Shown here one piece after another: positions 28,395 through 40,207 of a stretch of 64,000 nucleotides of DNA. A program made the position numbers and the translations under genes. The first letter of the stretch is position 1. Each line of letters starts with the position of its first letter. The DNA comes from Loktanella sp. IMCC34160 (lineage in GTDB: Bacteria > Pseudomonadota > Alphaproteobacteria > Rhodobacterales > Rhodobacteraceae): the NCBI RefSeq assembly GCF_004145845.1, contig NZ_SELP01000003.1:310001-374000 (forward strand), in the 5' to 3' direction. Below the pieces are notes generated by a model. It saw only the letters and a program-made list of their open reading frames with translations. It was not told the origin of the DNA and did no database searches.

Positions 28395-28994
28395 CTAATT
28401 CTCGGGCTGGTATACCAGCCGGACGCCTTGGTTGAAAAGCATTTGAAGACCTTCACCATCTTCGCTGCGCCGAACAGAGAGGTGGCCAGCCGTCATTTCC
28501 CCGTAGGGGGCCCGGATTTCAAGCGGGCCGAGACTTTCAAGTGTGCCAGCGTCGATCTCGGCCCGAAGGCCGCGCGTTTCCATCATATACCCATCGGTAG
28601 ACGTGACACGGGCAAGCCCCTCGATCAAAGCGAGCCGTTCGCGGCTGTCGAAACTGGCGATGCCAGCAGTTACTTCGACGCCGACCGATGTCGCAGTTTC
28701 CACGCGCAGGACGATGTTCTCGATCGAGACGATGTGCGGTTGATCGGGCAGGGGCCTGGCGGACGCCGCCGACAGGCTGAACAATGTGCCATCATCCGCC
28801 ACCCCGGCAAAATCCGGGCTGGACAGCCGGTTTTCCCGGGCGATCTCTTCGACTTCTGCGAAAGGGATCGATCCACTTCCGCCGCGTCCCTGCGCAAAAA
28901 GAAACAGGGTCGAGAACAAGGCAATCGCGGCCAGTGGCAGAATGATCTTCAGCCAGCCGACAAACTGACTGTAGCGATTGATCTCTGCCCGCAC
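28395..28994 (-). CDS. lptC: LPS export ABC transporter periplasmic protein LptC
   Basis: A bitopic membrane protein of 199 residues when started at GTG 28994, four bases after the kdsD stop, with GGAG upstream. An upstream ATG at 29075 is possible but would overlap kdsD by 77 bases. One transmembrane helix (about 14-32, WLKIILPLAAIALFSTLFLF) precedes a beta-jellyroll periplasmic domain, as in LptC. Sequence conservation in this family is low, so the call leans on layout and neighbours. Confidence 0.88.
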   Translation of the reverse strand: MRAEINRYSQFVGWLKIILPLAAIALFSTLFLFAQGRGGSGSIPFAEVEEIARENRLSSPDFAGVADDGTLFSLSAASARPLPDQPHIVSIENIVLRVETATSVGVEVTAGIASFDSRERLALIEGLARVTSTDGYMMETRGLRAEIDAGTLESLGPLEIRAPYGEMTAGHLSVRRSEDGEGLQMLFNQGVRLVYQPEN

Positions 28995-28998
28995 GGCT

Positions 28999-29973
28999 CT
29001 ACACCACTCCGACCCGAAGACAGTCGTGGATGTGCAATATCCCGACGACGCGGCGCGATCCTTTCGGATCGACAACGAAAAGGCAGGTTATCTTGCGATC
29101 GTTCATGATTGCCACGGCATCCTGTGCCAGAGAGTCCGGCCCGATGGTCTGCGGAGATGCGGTCATCACTTCTCCGGCGGTATGATCCAGCAGTCCCGAC
29201 ATATGACGGCGCAGGTCGCCGTCGGTTACGATACCCGCAAGATAGCCATCGTCGTCCAATACGCCAACGACACCGAACCCCTTTTGGCTGATTGTCAGCA
29301 GGGTGTCGCTCATGGGGGTATGTAGACCGACCAGCGGGAGGGCCTCGCCAGAGTGCATCAAATCCCTGACCCGCGACAGCTGGGCGCCGAGTTTGCCACC
29401 GGGGTGGAAGTCGCGGAAATGGTCGGCGGTGAATTCCCGGTGCTGCATCAGCGCAACGGCCAGCGCATCTCCCATTGCCAGCGTCAAGGTGGTGGAAATC
29501 GTCGGCACGACACCTTCCCCGCAGGCTTCGCCAAGTGCGGGGATAAGAAGTTTCACGTCCGAATGGGTCATCAGCGTGCTTTCCGGACGGCTGGACAGAC
29601 CGATCAGAGGGATGGCGAAACGGCGAGCATAGGCGATCAGGTTGGCCAGTTCCGGCGCTTCCCCGGAATTGGAGATCGCCAAGACCACATCGGCCTTTGT
29701 CACCATGCCAAGGTCACCGTGGCTGGCCTCGGACGGATGAACAAACTGGGCAGGCGTCCCGGTGCTGGCAAGTGTCGCGGCGATCTTGCGCCCGATATGG
29801 CCTGACTTCCCAATGCCCGAGACGATCACCCGTCCTTGCGCAGCAATGATAGTTTCAAGTGCCTCGACAAATCCCGATCCCAGCGAACCGGCCATGGTGT
29901 CAAGCGCGCGGGCCTCTTCGCCGATCACCCGCTTGGCCGTCTCGAGGAGTTTGTTGTGGTCCAGCATGGGCAT
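28999..29973 (-). CDS. kdsD: Arabinose-5-phosphate isomerase KdsD/KpsF
   Basis: A 324-residue enzyme that turns ribulose-5-phosphate into arabinose-5-phosphate, the first step of KDO synthesis. The N-terminal SIS domain (about 40-175: SGIGKSGHIGRKIAATLAST, HPSEASHGDLGM, ISNSGEAPE) is followed by two CBS domains (about 205-324). It abuts rnd directly (stop and start are adjacent) and precedes lptC. It feeds both LPS and any KDO-containing capsule made by the cluster at 16-26 kb. Confidence 0.96.
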   Translation of the reverse strand: MPMLDHNKLLETAKRVIGEEARALDTMAGSLGSGFVEALETIIAAQGRVIVSGIGKSGHIGRKIAATLASTGTPAQFVHPSEASHGDLGMVTKADVVLAISNSGEAPELANLIAYARRFAIPLIGLSSRPESTLMTHSDVKLLIPALGEACGEGVVPTISTTLTLAMGDALAVALMQHREFTADHFRDFHPGGKLGAQLSRVRDLMHSGEALPLVGLHTPMSDTLLTISQKGFGVVGVLDDDGYLAGIVTDGDLRRHMSGLLDHTAGEVMTASPQTIGPDSLAQDAVAIMNDRKITCLFVVDPKGSRRVVGILHIHDCLRVGVV

Positions 29974-30585
29974 CTAATGGGCGAAAATGTCGATTTCGGG
30001 CCAGCCGGCGATATCCAGCTTGGCGCGGGCGGGAAGGAAATCGAAGCAGGCCTGCGCGAGATCGGACCGGTTTTCTCGGGCAAGTCGTTTGTCCAGTTCG
30101 GCCTTGAGCCGGTGCAGGTACAACACATCAGAGGCCGCATATTCCAACTGTGCGTCGGTCAGGGTGGCGGCGCCCCAGTCGCTTTGCTGCTGCTGTTTGG
30201 AAATGTCGATCCCGACGAGATCCTGAAGCAGATATTTCAGCCCATGCCGGTCGGTGAAGGTGCGCACCAGTTTGGATGCGATCTTGGTGCAGTAGACCGG
30301 CGCCGTCGTGGCCCCAAAAGCGTGATAAAGTGCGGCGATGTCGAAGCGTCCAAAATGGAACAGCTTCAGCACATTCGGGTCTTCCAGCATTCGGACAAGA
30401 TTGGGCGCCTCGGTCTGCCCGATGGACACCTGAACAAGGTGGCAGTCGCCGTCGCCGCCCGACATCTGGATCAGGCACAGTCGGTCCCGGTGCGGGTTCA
30501 GCCCCATGGTTTCGCAATCGATCGCGACCACCGGACCAAGGTCCAGTCCGTCGGGGAGATCGTTCTGATAAAGGTGGTTCGCCAT
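29974..30585 (-). CDS. rnd: Short ribonuclease D-type 3'-5' exoribonuclease
   Basis: A 203-residue DEDDy exonuclease. Asp23 and Glu25 lie in AIDCETMGL, the second Asp in FHFGRFDIAAL and the last motif in YAASDVLYL with its Tyr. The C-terminal HRDC domain of E. coli RNase D is missing; this compact form is typical in alphaproteobacteria. It heads the kdsD-lpt gene string. Confidence 0.92.
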   Translation of the reverse strand: MANHLYQNDLPDGLDLGPVVAIDCETMGLNPHRDRLCLIQMSGGDGDCHLVQVSIGQTEAPNLVRMLEDPNVLKLFHFGRFDIAALYHAFGATTAPVYCTKIASKLVRTFTDRHGLKYLLQDLVGIDISKQQQQSDWGAATLTDAQLEYAASDVLYLHRLKAELDKRLARENRSDLAQACFDFLPARAKLDIAGWPEIDIFAH

Positions 30586-30643
30586 GCCTAGTCCTTTGGC
30601 CGGTCTGCGGTCGGGTCGGTGATACGGGCTATCCCGGTTGAAC

Positions 30644-31567
30644 TCAACTCACCTTGGCGGGGTGCGCGGTCACCCGCATATCCAAGGCCGAGGCCCGGAC
30701 CACATCGGCGATGGCCTGTAGCTGCTCTGCCATCGGATTGGACTTTCGCCAGATCATCCCGACTGTCCGGCTGGGTCGCGGGTCGGCGAACTGCGCGACA
30801 GAAACCGCTGCAGACCGGGTCTCAACCGGAACGGCCATTTCCGGGATCAGGGTCACACCGATCCCGGCACCGACCATCTGAACAAGCGTAGAAAGGGAAC
30901 TGCCGTCCAGCCCGTCGCGGGGAAGGGCCGATTGCACATTGCAGAAGGCCAGCGCCTGATCGCGGAAGCAGTGGCCTTCCTCCAGCAACAGAAGGCGCAT
31001 CCGACGAAGGGTTTCGCCGTCCGGAACCGGGTTGTCCCGGTCCCGTTCCGGCCGGACGAGCACGAAGCTTTCCTCGAACAAAGCGACCTCTTCAAAGGCC
31101 GTTTCACCAACCGGAAGGGCTAGGATGGCGGCGTCGAGGCTCCCGCTTTCCAATTCCTGAACCAGTCGCGGCGTCAGCGTCTCGCGCACATGCAGGTCGA
31201 TTGATGGGTAGGCTTGGTTCAGCTTTCCGATCAGCGTGGGCAGCATGTAGGGCGCGATGGTGGGGATGATCCCGATATTGAGCCGACCGGTCAGACCCTC
31301 TTGGGCGGCACGGGCCACATCGCCCAATTCGTCGACAGCGCGCAGGATATCGCGGACCCGGCCCAGAACCTCCTCGCCCAATGGGGTGAGCGAGACACGT
31401 CTTGGCCGGCGTTCGAACAGGGGGCTGCCAAGTTCCGTTTCCAGTTCCCTGATCTGGACCGACAGAGCCGGTTGCGAGACCGAGACAGCCGAGGCCGCAT
31501 GGCCAAAGTGGCCGTGCCGCGCCACCGCTTCGAAATAGCGCAATTGCCTGAGGGTGATATTTGCCAT
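30644..31567 (-). CDS. oxyR: Hydrogen peroxide-sensing LysR-type regulator OxyR
   Basis: A 307-residue LysR-family activator. The N-terminal winged helix-turn-helix (ITLRQLRYFEAVARHGHFG, then SQPALSVQIRELE) is followed by the sensor domain. Cys200 and Cys209 (EEGHCFRDQALAFC) align with the peroxide-reactive pair Cys199 and Cys208 of E. coli OxyR, so redox sensing is expected. ATG 31567 is used; ATG 31573, two codons upstream, is equally possible. It is transcribed divergently from katG across about 150 bases. Confidence 0.96.
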   Translation of the reverse strand: MANITLRQLRYFEAVARHGHFGHAASAVSVSQPALSVQIRELETELGSPLFERRPRRVSLTPLGEEVLGRVRDILRAVDELGDVARAAQEGLTGRLNIGIIPTIAPYMLPTLIGKLNQAYPSIDLHVRETLTPRLVQELESGSLDAAILALPVGETAFEEVALFEESFVLVRPERDRDNPVPDGETLRRMRLLLLEEGHCFRDQALAFCNVQSALPRDGLDGSSLSTLVQMVGAGIGVTLIPEMAVPVETRSAAVSVAQFADPRPSRTVGMIWRKSNPMAEQLQAIADVVRASALDMRVTAHPAKVS

Positions 31568-31584
31568 AATCAAAAATTATCGAA

Positions 31585-31599
31585 GCATTCAGAAAATGC
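31585..31599. promoter_or_regulatory. Candidate OxyR operator in the oxyR/katG gap
   Basis: GCATT-N5-AATGC is a perfect inverted repeat in a locally AT-rich stretch (31566-31616) just upstream of oxyR. LysR regulators normally bind such dyads between divergent genes. The match to the degenerate OxyR consensus is by layout only. Confidence 0.4.
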
Positions 31600-31628
31600 A
31601 ACTTAATCATATCGAATTGGGTTGGTAG

Positions 31629-33890
<2,262 letters not shown>

Positions 33891-33914
33891 GGTCAGATCA
33901 GGCCAAGTCCTTGG

Positions 33915-33941
33915 GGGCGGATCGGTTTTGCCGGTCCGCCC
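33915..33941 (+). terminator. Rho-independent-like terminator after katG
   Basis: GGGCGGATCGG and CCGGTCCGCCC form an 11-bp stem with one G-U pair and a 5-base loop, 24 bases past the katG stop, followed by a T-rich tail (TTCGTCATTTT). It separates katG from the T6SS operon. Confidence 0.7.
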
Positions 33942-34007
33942 TTCGTCATTTTGGCGGCCATGTGCAAATTTCGTTGACCGTGGGGCAATCGCCGGGGATG
34001 GTAAGGC

Positions 34008-34601
34008 ATGGAAGGGGACACCACCATCGACGAAAGCGAAAAGACACGGCCACCCGTGACAGCGCTGCGCTATGCAACGCCGTCCGAGTTGTATGCCAAT
34101 TTCCCCCAGCTGCGGGAAATGACCCAGCTTCGTCCGCGCGAGGACGAAACCGGGATGGAGTTCCTGCATCGCCTCAACGAGTCGCAAACGCCGGAAGAGG
34201 CGGTGACCTTTACCGCCTTTGCGGCCCGGCCGAAGATGTCCGTCTGGTGGGGCTACGAATGCCTGCGCAACCTGCGTGCCGATTTCAGCGGCCATGATCG
34301 CGAACTGCTGGAAAAGATCGCGCGCTGGGCAACCAGCGGTGATACTGATATTCGCTATGACATCATGCGCACGGCCTTGTTCGCCGAAAAACGCACCGCT
34401 GCTGTGGTCCTTGGACTTGCGGCAGGATGGGCCGGACCCCAGATCGCGCCGAACGATCCGACGCCGGTTCCGGCGCAGCGCACCCCTCGTGCAGTTAACT
34501 CCGCGGTGCTGTCAGCGCTGGCGCAGTGCAACCTTGCCAACCGCCCGCATCACCTTGCGAAACTTCTTACTCTGGCGGAATCATTGTTCAGGGCCTACTA
34601 A
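34008..34601 (+). CDS. Small T6SS-linked protein of unknown function (possibly DUF6931 family)
   Basis: A 197-residue soluble, helical protein with an acidic N-terminus (MEGDTTIDESEKTRPPVTAL) and a central ARPKMSVWWGYECLRNLR segment. I think it belongs to a small family seen at T6SS loci, often labelled DUF6931, but cannot confirm this. It is the first gene after the katG terminator and is followed 36 bases later by tagH, so it probably opens the T6SS operon. No signal peptide or membrane helix is visible. Confidence 0.7.
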   Translation: MEGDTTIDESEKTRPPVTALRYATPSELYANFPQLREMTQLRPREDETGMEFLHRLNESQTPEEAVTFTAFAARPKMSVWWGYECLRNLRADFSGHDRELLEKIARWATSGDTDIRYDIMRTALFAEKRTAAVVLGLAAGWAGPQIAPNDPTPVPAQRTPRAVNSAVLSALAQCNLANRPHHLAKLLTLAESLFRAY

Positions 34602-34637
34602 GTCAGGGTTCTGCAACAAAACTATTGAAATGCCGCA

Positions 34638-35840
34638 ATGACCCTGACCCTGCGAATCGAGAATTTCGACGTCCTCGACCATGGAGGCCCGACCAGTATC
34701 GTTCTTGATCGCAAGGGCGGCGACATCGGGCGTGGAAAGGGCATGGACTGGGTTCTGCCCGATCCGGGACGGCATATTTCCAGCCGGCATTTCACAGTGG
34801 CCTTTCGGGACGGTTCCTATTTCCTGACGGATACCTCGACGAATGGAACCTTTGTACAAGGCAGCAGCCACCGGATTCAGGGCGAACATCAGATCCGGAC
34901 GGGCGACCGGTTTACGGTGGGCCACTATGTGATCGTTGCCGATGTCCGCACCGCCGCGCCGGTGATGCAGCCGACGACACCAACGCATTCCCCGTCGATG
35001 TTGCAGACCCCTCCGGGCATGCAACAGCCTCCGGCGGCGGCCCCTGTTGTAGATGACAACGACCCCTGGGATTTTGGTGGGCCGGCCGAACCGGTCAACC
35101 CGTTGCCGCAGCGATCCAACCCGCATCACCTTGATGACGTGGCGCAGGATTTCGTGCCCTCCGTGCCGATGCCCAACCCGGAATCCGCGTCGGTTCCGCC
35201 GCATGGGTTTCAGCCCTCGCCGTTCCAACAACCGCCGCGCCCGGCCCCGGCCCCTGTTGCTGGCGGCGATGCCATCCTGCGCGCTTTTTGCGAAGGGGCG
35301 GGCCTGAACGCGGCCGACTATCCGGGTGTGGATGTCGAAAGCCTGGCGCGGGATCTGGGTGCGGTCGTGCGCGGTTCTGCGGACGAAATCATGACGATGC
35401 TCAAGGACAGGGCTGCCGTGAAGCAGTTCACCAAGGGCGGCGAACGGACCATGCGCAGCGCGACCGGCAACAACCCGATGAAGTTCCTGCCCGATTCGCA
35501 GCAGGCTCTGGAAACCATGTTCCTGAAGCATCGGGATGGGTTCATGAAGGGCCCGGACGGGTTTTCGAACGCGCTGCGCGATGTGCGCCGACACCAGTCG
35601 GCTGTCTTTGCCGCGCTGCAGCCGGCCCTTGCGTCGCTCTTGTCGGGGCTATCTCCGGACGAGATTGAAGACAGCGCCGGGTCGGGGATCCTTGGGGGGG
35701 CCAGCAAGGGCAAGTTCTGGGAAACTTTCGTGGAACGCTGGGACGCCAAGGCCGAGGCCGGAGAGAACGGTCTGCTGGACGCTTTCCTGACCGCCTTCGC
35801 GAAATCCTATGCCGCTGCGGCGGGCAAGGCTGGCGACTGA
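34638..35840 (+). CDS. tagH: T6SS FHA-domain scaffold protein TagH/Fha
   Basis: A 400-residue post-translational control protein of T6SS. The N-terminal FHA domain (about 20-100) keeps the phospho-threonine-binding residues: Gly31-Arg32 (DIGRGKG), Ser49-Arg50-His51 (ISSRHF) and Asn69-Gly70 (DTSTNGTF). A Pro/Met/Gln-rich linker (about 110-200) leads to the T6SS-specific C-terminal domain (about 215-400). In other bacteria the kinase PpkA creates the phospho-threonine mark bound by Fha; ppkA and pppA are encoded at the far end of this locus. Confidence 0.92.
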   Translation: MTLTLRIENFDVLDHGGPTSIVLDRKGGDIGRGKGMDWVLPDPGRHISSRHFTVAFRDGSYFLTDTSTNGTFVQGSSHRIQGEHQIRTGDRFTVGHYVIVADVRTAAPVMQPTTPTHSPSMLQTPPGMQQPPAAAPVVDDNDPWDFGGPAEPVNPLPQRSNPHHLDDVAQDFVPSVPMPNPESASVPPHGFQPSPFQQPPRPAPAPVAGGDAILRAFCEGAGLNAADYPGVDVESLARDLGAVVRGSADEIMTMLKDRAAVKQFTKGGERTMRSATGNNPMKFLPDSQQALETMFLKHRDGFMKGPDGFSNALRDVRRHQSAVFAALQPALASLLSGLSPDEIEDSAGSGILGGASKGKFWETFVERWDAKAEAGENGLLDAFLTAFAKSYAAAAGKAGD

Positions 35841-35965
35841 TCGTCGGGGTGAGGCATTCCTTACCTTTTGCATCAATAGCTTGACCGATAGGTCATTCCG
35901 CTTAACCATGGGCCACAAAGCATTCGGAGCGTAAGACGCCCGGCTGGCCGATGGGGGGCTATGAC

Positions 35966-37327
35966 ATGAGTTTTGATTGGGCGCTTGAGCCGGTTTCGGA
36001 CGACGAACCGTGCGGCCCCAACCTTGACACGTCCGATGACGAAGAATTTGTCGAATACTATTTCGACGCTTTAGGCCGCATCCCGGACCGCTATGTCACG
36101 CCCGGCATGGAGACCGAAAAGGGCCGCCGGACCGAAGACCGGATCTTTGACCCCAAGTCCATCGATATCAAGACCGAAGCGAAACAGATCAACGCCTTGC
36201 TGCAACGCAGCCGGGATGTCCGCCTTCTGACCCTGTTGGCCCAGTTCGAATGCCTTGCGGGGCGCATCGAACCCATGGCCGATGCCATCGAAACCATTGC
36301 GGATCTGATCAAGGCGTTCGGCGATGCGGTTCATCCCGCCATTGAGGGGGACGCCGGTGAACGCAGGGATGCGCTGTCGGAACTGGCGCAGCCGATCTCT
36401 ATCGTGACGGCCCTTCGTTATATGGGTTTGACCGGGACGACCGACGTCACCCTGCGCAAGTTGCAGGTGGCAGAGGGGAAATATTCGCCCAATACCGGCG
36501 AGGAAGACCTGAACGCCCAGTTGCTGCGCGACTCGCTGGGGTCGCCCGGCAACCGGACGAAGGTTGACGCGGCACATGCCGCCCTGATGCGCATGACCGA
36601 CGCGTTGAACCGGATTTCCAGCGCCAGCAAGCTGAGCGAATCCGCGCCCTTTTCCCCGAATTTCAGCCAGACTCTGACGGTCCTTTCCGAAATGCGCGAG
36701 GCGATCACCGCCGCCCGGCCTGACCTGCGAGGGGCAGAGGCGGACATGGCGGACGCAGACACCGACGACGGTGCCGATGCACCGGCAGAGGTTGCCGCAG
36801 ATGGGGCGGCCCCCGCGATAGCGCCGATGGGTCAGGCAGCGCCGGCCCTGCCGCCAACCGCCGTCAAATCCCATGCCGAGGCGCGGCAGGCCCTTGTCGC
36901 CTGCGAAACCTATTTCCAGACGAAAGAGCCATCGTCGGCGGCCCTGTTGCTGGTCCGTCAGGCCCGCCAGTTGATTGGTATGCCGCTGGTCGCGGCGCTT
37001 GAGACGCTCCTGCCTGAAATCTGTGGCCGGGCCATCGTCGCCTTTGGTCCGCAAACCGGCTTCGCGATCCCGGCGCATCGGTTGAAGTCGCTGAGCGACG
37101 ACAATCTGCCTGTTCCCGAAGCCGGGGTGGATGACGCCGAAGTTGGTGATCCACCGCACATACAATCCAGCGCCGATGTGGCCACAGTCATGCGAGGGGT
37201 CGAAGATTTCTTCCGTAGTCGAGAGAAAAGCAGCCCGGTTCCAATTCTGCTCCAGCGGGCGCGGAGCTATCTCGACAAGGATTTCCAGGCCCTGGTTGAC
37301 GAGTTGATTCCGCGACCAGAGGGATAA
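35966..37327 (+). CDS. tssA: T6SS component TssA (ImpA N-terminal domain)
   Basis: A 453-residue protein. The start MSFDWALEPVSDDEPCGPNL is the ImpA signature, followed by YFDALGRIPDRYV. TssA proteins help assemble or cap the growing sheath. A Pro/Ala/Asp-rich linker lies at about 255-300, then a C-terminal helical domain repeating AxxALLLVRQARQLIG-like units. ATG at 35966 is preferred over ATG at 35951 because GGGGGG precedes it and the family begins at MSFDW. Confidence 0.93.
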   Translation: MSFDWALEPVSDDEPCGPNLDTSDDEEFVEYYFDALGRIPDRYVTPGMETEKGRRTEDRIFDPKSIDIKTEAKQINALLQRSRDVRLLTLLAQFECLAGRIEPMADAIETIADLIKAFGDAVHPAIEGDAGERRDALSELAQPISIVTALRYMGLTGTTDVTLRKLQVAEGKYSPNTGEEDLNAQLLRDSLGSPGNRTKVDAAHAALMRMTDALNRISSASKLSESAPFSPNFSQTLTVLSEMREAITAARPDLRGAEADMADADTDDGADAPAEVAADGAAPAIAPMGQAAPALPPTAVKSHAEARQALVACETYFQTKEPSSAALLLVRQARQLIGMPLVAALETLLPEICGRAIVAFGPQTGFAIPAHRLKSLSDDNLPVPEAGVDDAEVGDPPHIQSSADVATVMRGVEDFFRSREKSSPVPILLQRARSYLDKDFQALVDELIPRPEG

Positions 37328-37419
37328 GTGTTTAAACCGCCTAGGGGACAGGACCGGCAAAGCCGTTGACTCGCACCCCTGACAGGGCGTTCAATCAAAG
37401 AAAAATTTCGGAGAGAAAA

Positions 37420-37944
37420 ATGGCTTCAGATACTGGTTCCGGCTTCATTAAGCGAAACAGACCTCCGCGGGTTCAGATTTCCTATCAGGACCCCTACGAC
37501 AGTGAGAAGATGGTCGAACTGCCGATGGTGATGGGCGTTCTGTCCGACCTGTCGGGCAACAACCCCGGTGTCGAAAAACCGGCGGTCGAGGATCGTACCT
37601 TTGCCGACGTGACCAAGGATACGCTCGACGAATACATGGAATCGATCAAGCCGGGCGTGACCTTCATGACCCAGAACAAGCTTGACCCGAATTCCGAGGA
37701 CAAGCTCGGGGTGAACCTTCAGTTCAACTCGATGGACGATTTCGAACCGGCGAAGATCGCCGAACAGGTTCCGGCGCTCAACAAGCTGCTGGAGGCCCGC
37801 AAGCACCTCGCCAACCTGCAGCGCTATATGGCGGCAAAACCGAAGGCGCAGGAACATATCAAGAAACTGCTTGCCGATCCCGAGCTGATGGCCGCGCTGG
37901 CCGACCGGGTGAAGGACGAAGATGATGGGGATGGCGAAGACTAG
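37420..37944 (+). CDS. tssB: T6SS contractile sheath small subunit TssB (VipA)
   Basis: A 174-residue sheath subunit. It has the characteristic N-terminus KRNRPPRVQISYQDPYDSEK, MVMGVLSDLSG, the VTKDTLDEYMESIKPG segment and a C-terminal helix with LPxK-like interface residues. ATG at 37420 follows GGAGAG. It pairs with TssC, whose gene starts 35 bases downstream, to form the contractile sheath. Confidence 0.97.
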   Translation: MASDTGSGFIKRNRPPRVQISYQDPYDSEKMVELPMVMGVLSDLSGNNPGVEKPAVEDRTFADVTKDTLDEYMESIKPGVTFMTQNKLDPNSEDKLGVNLQFNSMDDFEPAKIAEQVPALNKLLEARKHLANLQRYMAAKPKAQEHIKKLLADPELMAALADRVKDEDDGDGED

Positions 37945-37979
37945 GCCTCGGTTGGTTTTCGCAAGAAGGGATTTGAAAT

Positions 37980-39473
37980 ATGGCAACTGAAGCACAACAG
38001 GATGGCGCAGTCGCGGGCGAAGCTCTCGATGAACTTTCCGAATTCTCTGACATCCTGAAACAGACGATCAAGCCGCGCACCGAAGTCGCGGCAAAGGAAG
38101 TCGACAACGCGGTCGTCGCGCTTGTCCGCGAGGCGCTGGGTGACCAGTCGGTCGTTGCGGATGACGTGATCGACACCATCGACGCGATGCTGGCCAAGCT
38201 TGACGAAAAGCTGACCGCGCAGATGAACGAAATCCTCCACCACGAGGAATTCCAGAAGATCGAATCGTCTTGGCGTGGGTTGGCCTATACGCTGAACAAT
38301 TCCGAAACGGATGCGTCGCTGCGTGTGAAGGTTCTGAACGCTTCGAAATCGGAAATGCAGGCGATGATGCGTCGCTATCCGGGCGCCAAGTGGGACAAGT
38401 CCCCGCTGCACGACATGGTCTATGAACAGAACCTCGGGACGCTGGGCGGCAAGCCCTTCGGCTGCCTGATCGGCGACTACCAGTTCGATCATTCCAGCGC
38501 CGATGTGAACCTGCTCAACTCCATCGGAAAGATCGCGGAATCGGCTCTGTGCCCGTTCATCTCGGCCGCTGCGCCGCAGCTGATCGGTCTGGACAGCTGG
38601 AACGAAATCGCGACCCCGCCGGACCTGTCCGAGATCTTCGAGACGCCGGAATACGCCCAGTGGAACAGCCTGCGCGACAGTGAAAACGCCCGCTTTCTGG
38701 CGCTGACCCTTCCGCGCGTTCTGGCCCGCGAGCCATATGGCCCGAATTCCAACTCTGTCGTGGAAGAATTCAACTTTGTTGAAGAGACCGACGGCCACGG
38801 TGGCGCGAAATACGCTTGGATGAACTCCGCCCACGCGATGGCGGTCAACATCAACCGTGCCTTCAAAGAGCACGGTTGGACCGTTCGTATTCGTGGCGTG
38901 AAGTCCGGGGGCGAGGTTCAGAACCTGCCGACCCACGTGTTTGATACCGGCGACGGTTCGAAGGACCTCAAGTGCCCGACCGAAGTGTCGATCACTGACC
39001 GCCGCGAAGGCGAACTGTCCAAGGCGGGCCTGATCGGCCTGATCCACCGGCAGCACACCGACAAGGCGGCCTTTATCGGCGCGCAATCGCTGTATCGTCC
39101 GAAGAAATATGTCGATGATGCCGCAACCGCGTCCGACAACATGTCGTCGCGCATTCCCTACATGTTCGCCGTGTCCCGCTTCAGCCACTATCTGAAGGTC
39201 ATGGTGCGCGACAAGATTGGTGAAACGCCGGACAAGGCACAGCTGCAGAAGCAGTTGCAGGCGTGGATCAACAAGTATGTTACCGGCAACCCGGAGTCGG
39301 CGACTGAGCTGGAAAAGGCCAAGAAGCCGCTTGCGGCGGCCAAGGTCGAGGTGATCGAGGACGAACTGAACCCGGGCTACTACATGGGCAAGTTCTTCCT
39401 CAAGCCGCACTTCCAGCTGGAAGGCATGGATATCGGGATGAGCCTGGTGTCCAAACTACCGCAAGGCAAATAA
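37980..39473 (+). CDS. tssC: T6SS contractile sheath large subunit TssC (VipB)
   Basis: A 497-residue sheath subunit, normal length. It shows the ILHHEEFQKIESSWRGLAYT segment, GKPFGCLIGDYQFDH, FISAAAPQLIGLDSW and the C-terminal GYYMGKFFLKPHFQLEGM. It assembles with TssB around the Hcp tube and is later dismantled by ClpV (TssH), encoded downstream. Confidence 0.98.
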   Translation: MATEAQQDGAVAGEALDELSEFSDILKQTIKPRTEVAAKEVDNAVVALVREALGDQSVVADDVIDTIDAMLAKLDEKLTAQMNEILHHEEFQKIESSWRGLAYTLNNSETDASLRVKVLNASKSEMQAMMRRYPGAKWDKSPLHDMVYEQNLGTLGGKPFGCLIGDYQFDHSSADVNLLNSIGKIAESALCPFISAAAPQLIGLDSWNEIATPPDLSEIFETPEYAQWNSLRDSENARFLALTLPRVLAREPYGPNSNSVVEEFNFVEETDGHGGAKYAWMNSAHAMAVNINRAFKEHGWTVRIRGVKSGGEVQNLPTHVFDTGDGSKDLKCPTEVSITDRREGELSKAGLIGLIHRQHTDKAAFIGAQSLYRPKKYVDDAATASDNMSSRIPYMFAVSRFSHYLKVMVRDKIGETPDKAQLQKQLQAWINKYVTGNPESATELEKAKKPLAAAKVEVIEDELNPGYYMGKFFLKPHFQLEGMDIGMSLVSKLPQGK

Positions 39474-39535
39474 CCATTTGAGCCAACACAAATTCCCGCC
39501 ATAGTTGTTCAGGCGGTTTTGAAAGGAGTATTACA

Positions 39536-40027
39536 ATGGCCGACAATATTGTTCTGAAGCTGGGTGACGAGATCAAAGGTGAATCGCCCATCGACGGATA
39601 TGAGGACTGGATCCAGATCCACGCCTGGAGCTGGGGCGCAACGCAGTCCGGCACCACCCACGAAGGCATGGGCGGCGGCGGCGGCAAGGTTTCCGTTCAG
39701 GATCTGAACGTGACCAAGTTCGTCGATGCCTCGACCCACGACCTGATCAAGCATGTCTGCAACGGCAAGCATATCCCGACCGCGGAACTGATCGTGATGA
39801 AGGCCGGTGGCGACGCCCCCGTTGTCTATTGGAAGATGGTGCTGACCGACCTGATCATCACCTCCTACCAGACGCAGGGGTCGCAGGACGGGCTGGACCG
39901 GATCTCCGAATCCATCTCGATCAACTTCGCCAAGTTCGAAGTGACCTACACCAAGCAGGAAATGGATGGATCGGCTGGTCCGGAAAGCACTGCTGGCTGG
40001 GATATCCAGAAGAACGTCGCGGTCTAA
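39536..40027 (+). CDS. hcp: T6SS inner tube protein Hcp (TssD)
   Basis: A 163-residue tube subunit that is also secreted. The start MADNIVLKLGDEIKGESPIDGY and HAWSWGATQSGTTHEGMGGG are typical of Hcp1-type proteins. AAAGGAG, seven bases upstream of the ATG, is the best ribosome-binding site in the T6SS operon and fits the high Hcp demand. A 180-base gap with a hairpin follows before tssE. Confidence 0.97.
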   Translation: MADNIVLKLGDEIKGESPIDGYEDWIQIHAWSWGATQSGTTHEGMGGGGGKVSVQDLNVTKFVDASTHDLIKHVCNGKHIPTAELIVMKAGGDAPVVYWKMVLTDLIITSYQTQGSQDGLDRISESISINFAKFEVTYTKQEMDGSAGPESTAGWDIQKNVAV

Positions 40028-40047
40028 TCCGACGACCGGTACACCTT

Positions 40048-40076
40048 GGCGGGGCGTCCATTCGCGGCGCCCTGCC
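40048..40076 (+). other. Hairpin just after hcp, possible mRNA-stability or partial terminator element
   Basis: GGCGGGGCG and CGCCCTGCC form a 9-bp stem with one G-U pair and an 11-base loop, 20 bases after the hcp stop. No U-tract follows. Such a structure could stabilise hcp mRNA or lower read-through into tssE. The rest of the gap to 40207 shows nothing recognisable. Confidence 0.4.
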
Positions 40077-40207
40077 AGACAATCCAAGTTTCACGGCGGG
40101 TTTGTCCGGCCTTTGCCCTTTCCCTTTGAACCGGGTGCGACCAGGCTCGAACACCGGCAAAGCGGTGTCGGCCAGACTTTCTCCTGAATAGGGACGGCGA
40201 CACCCAG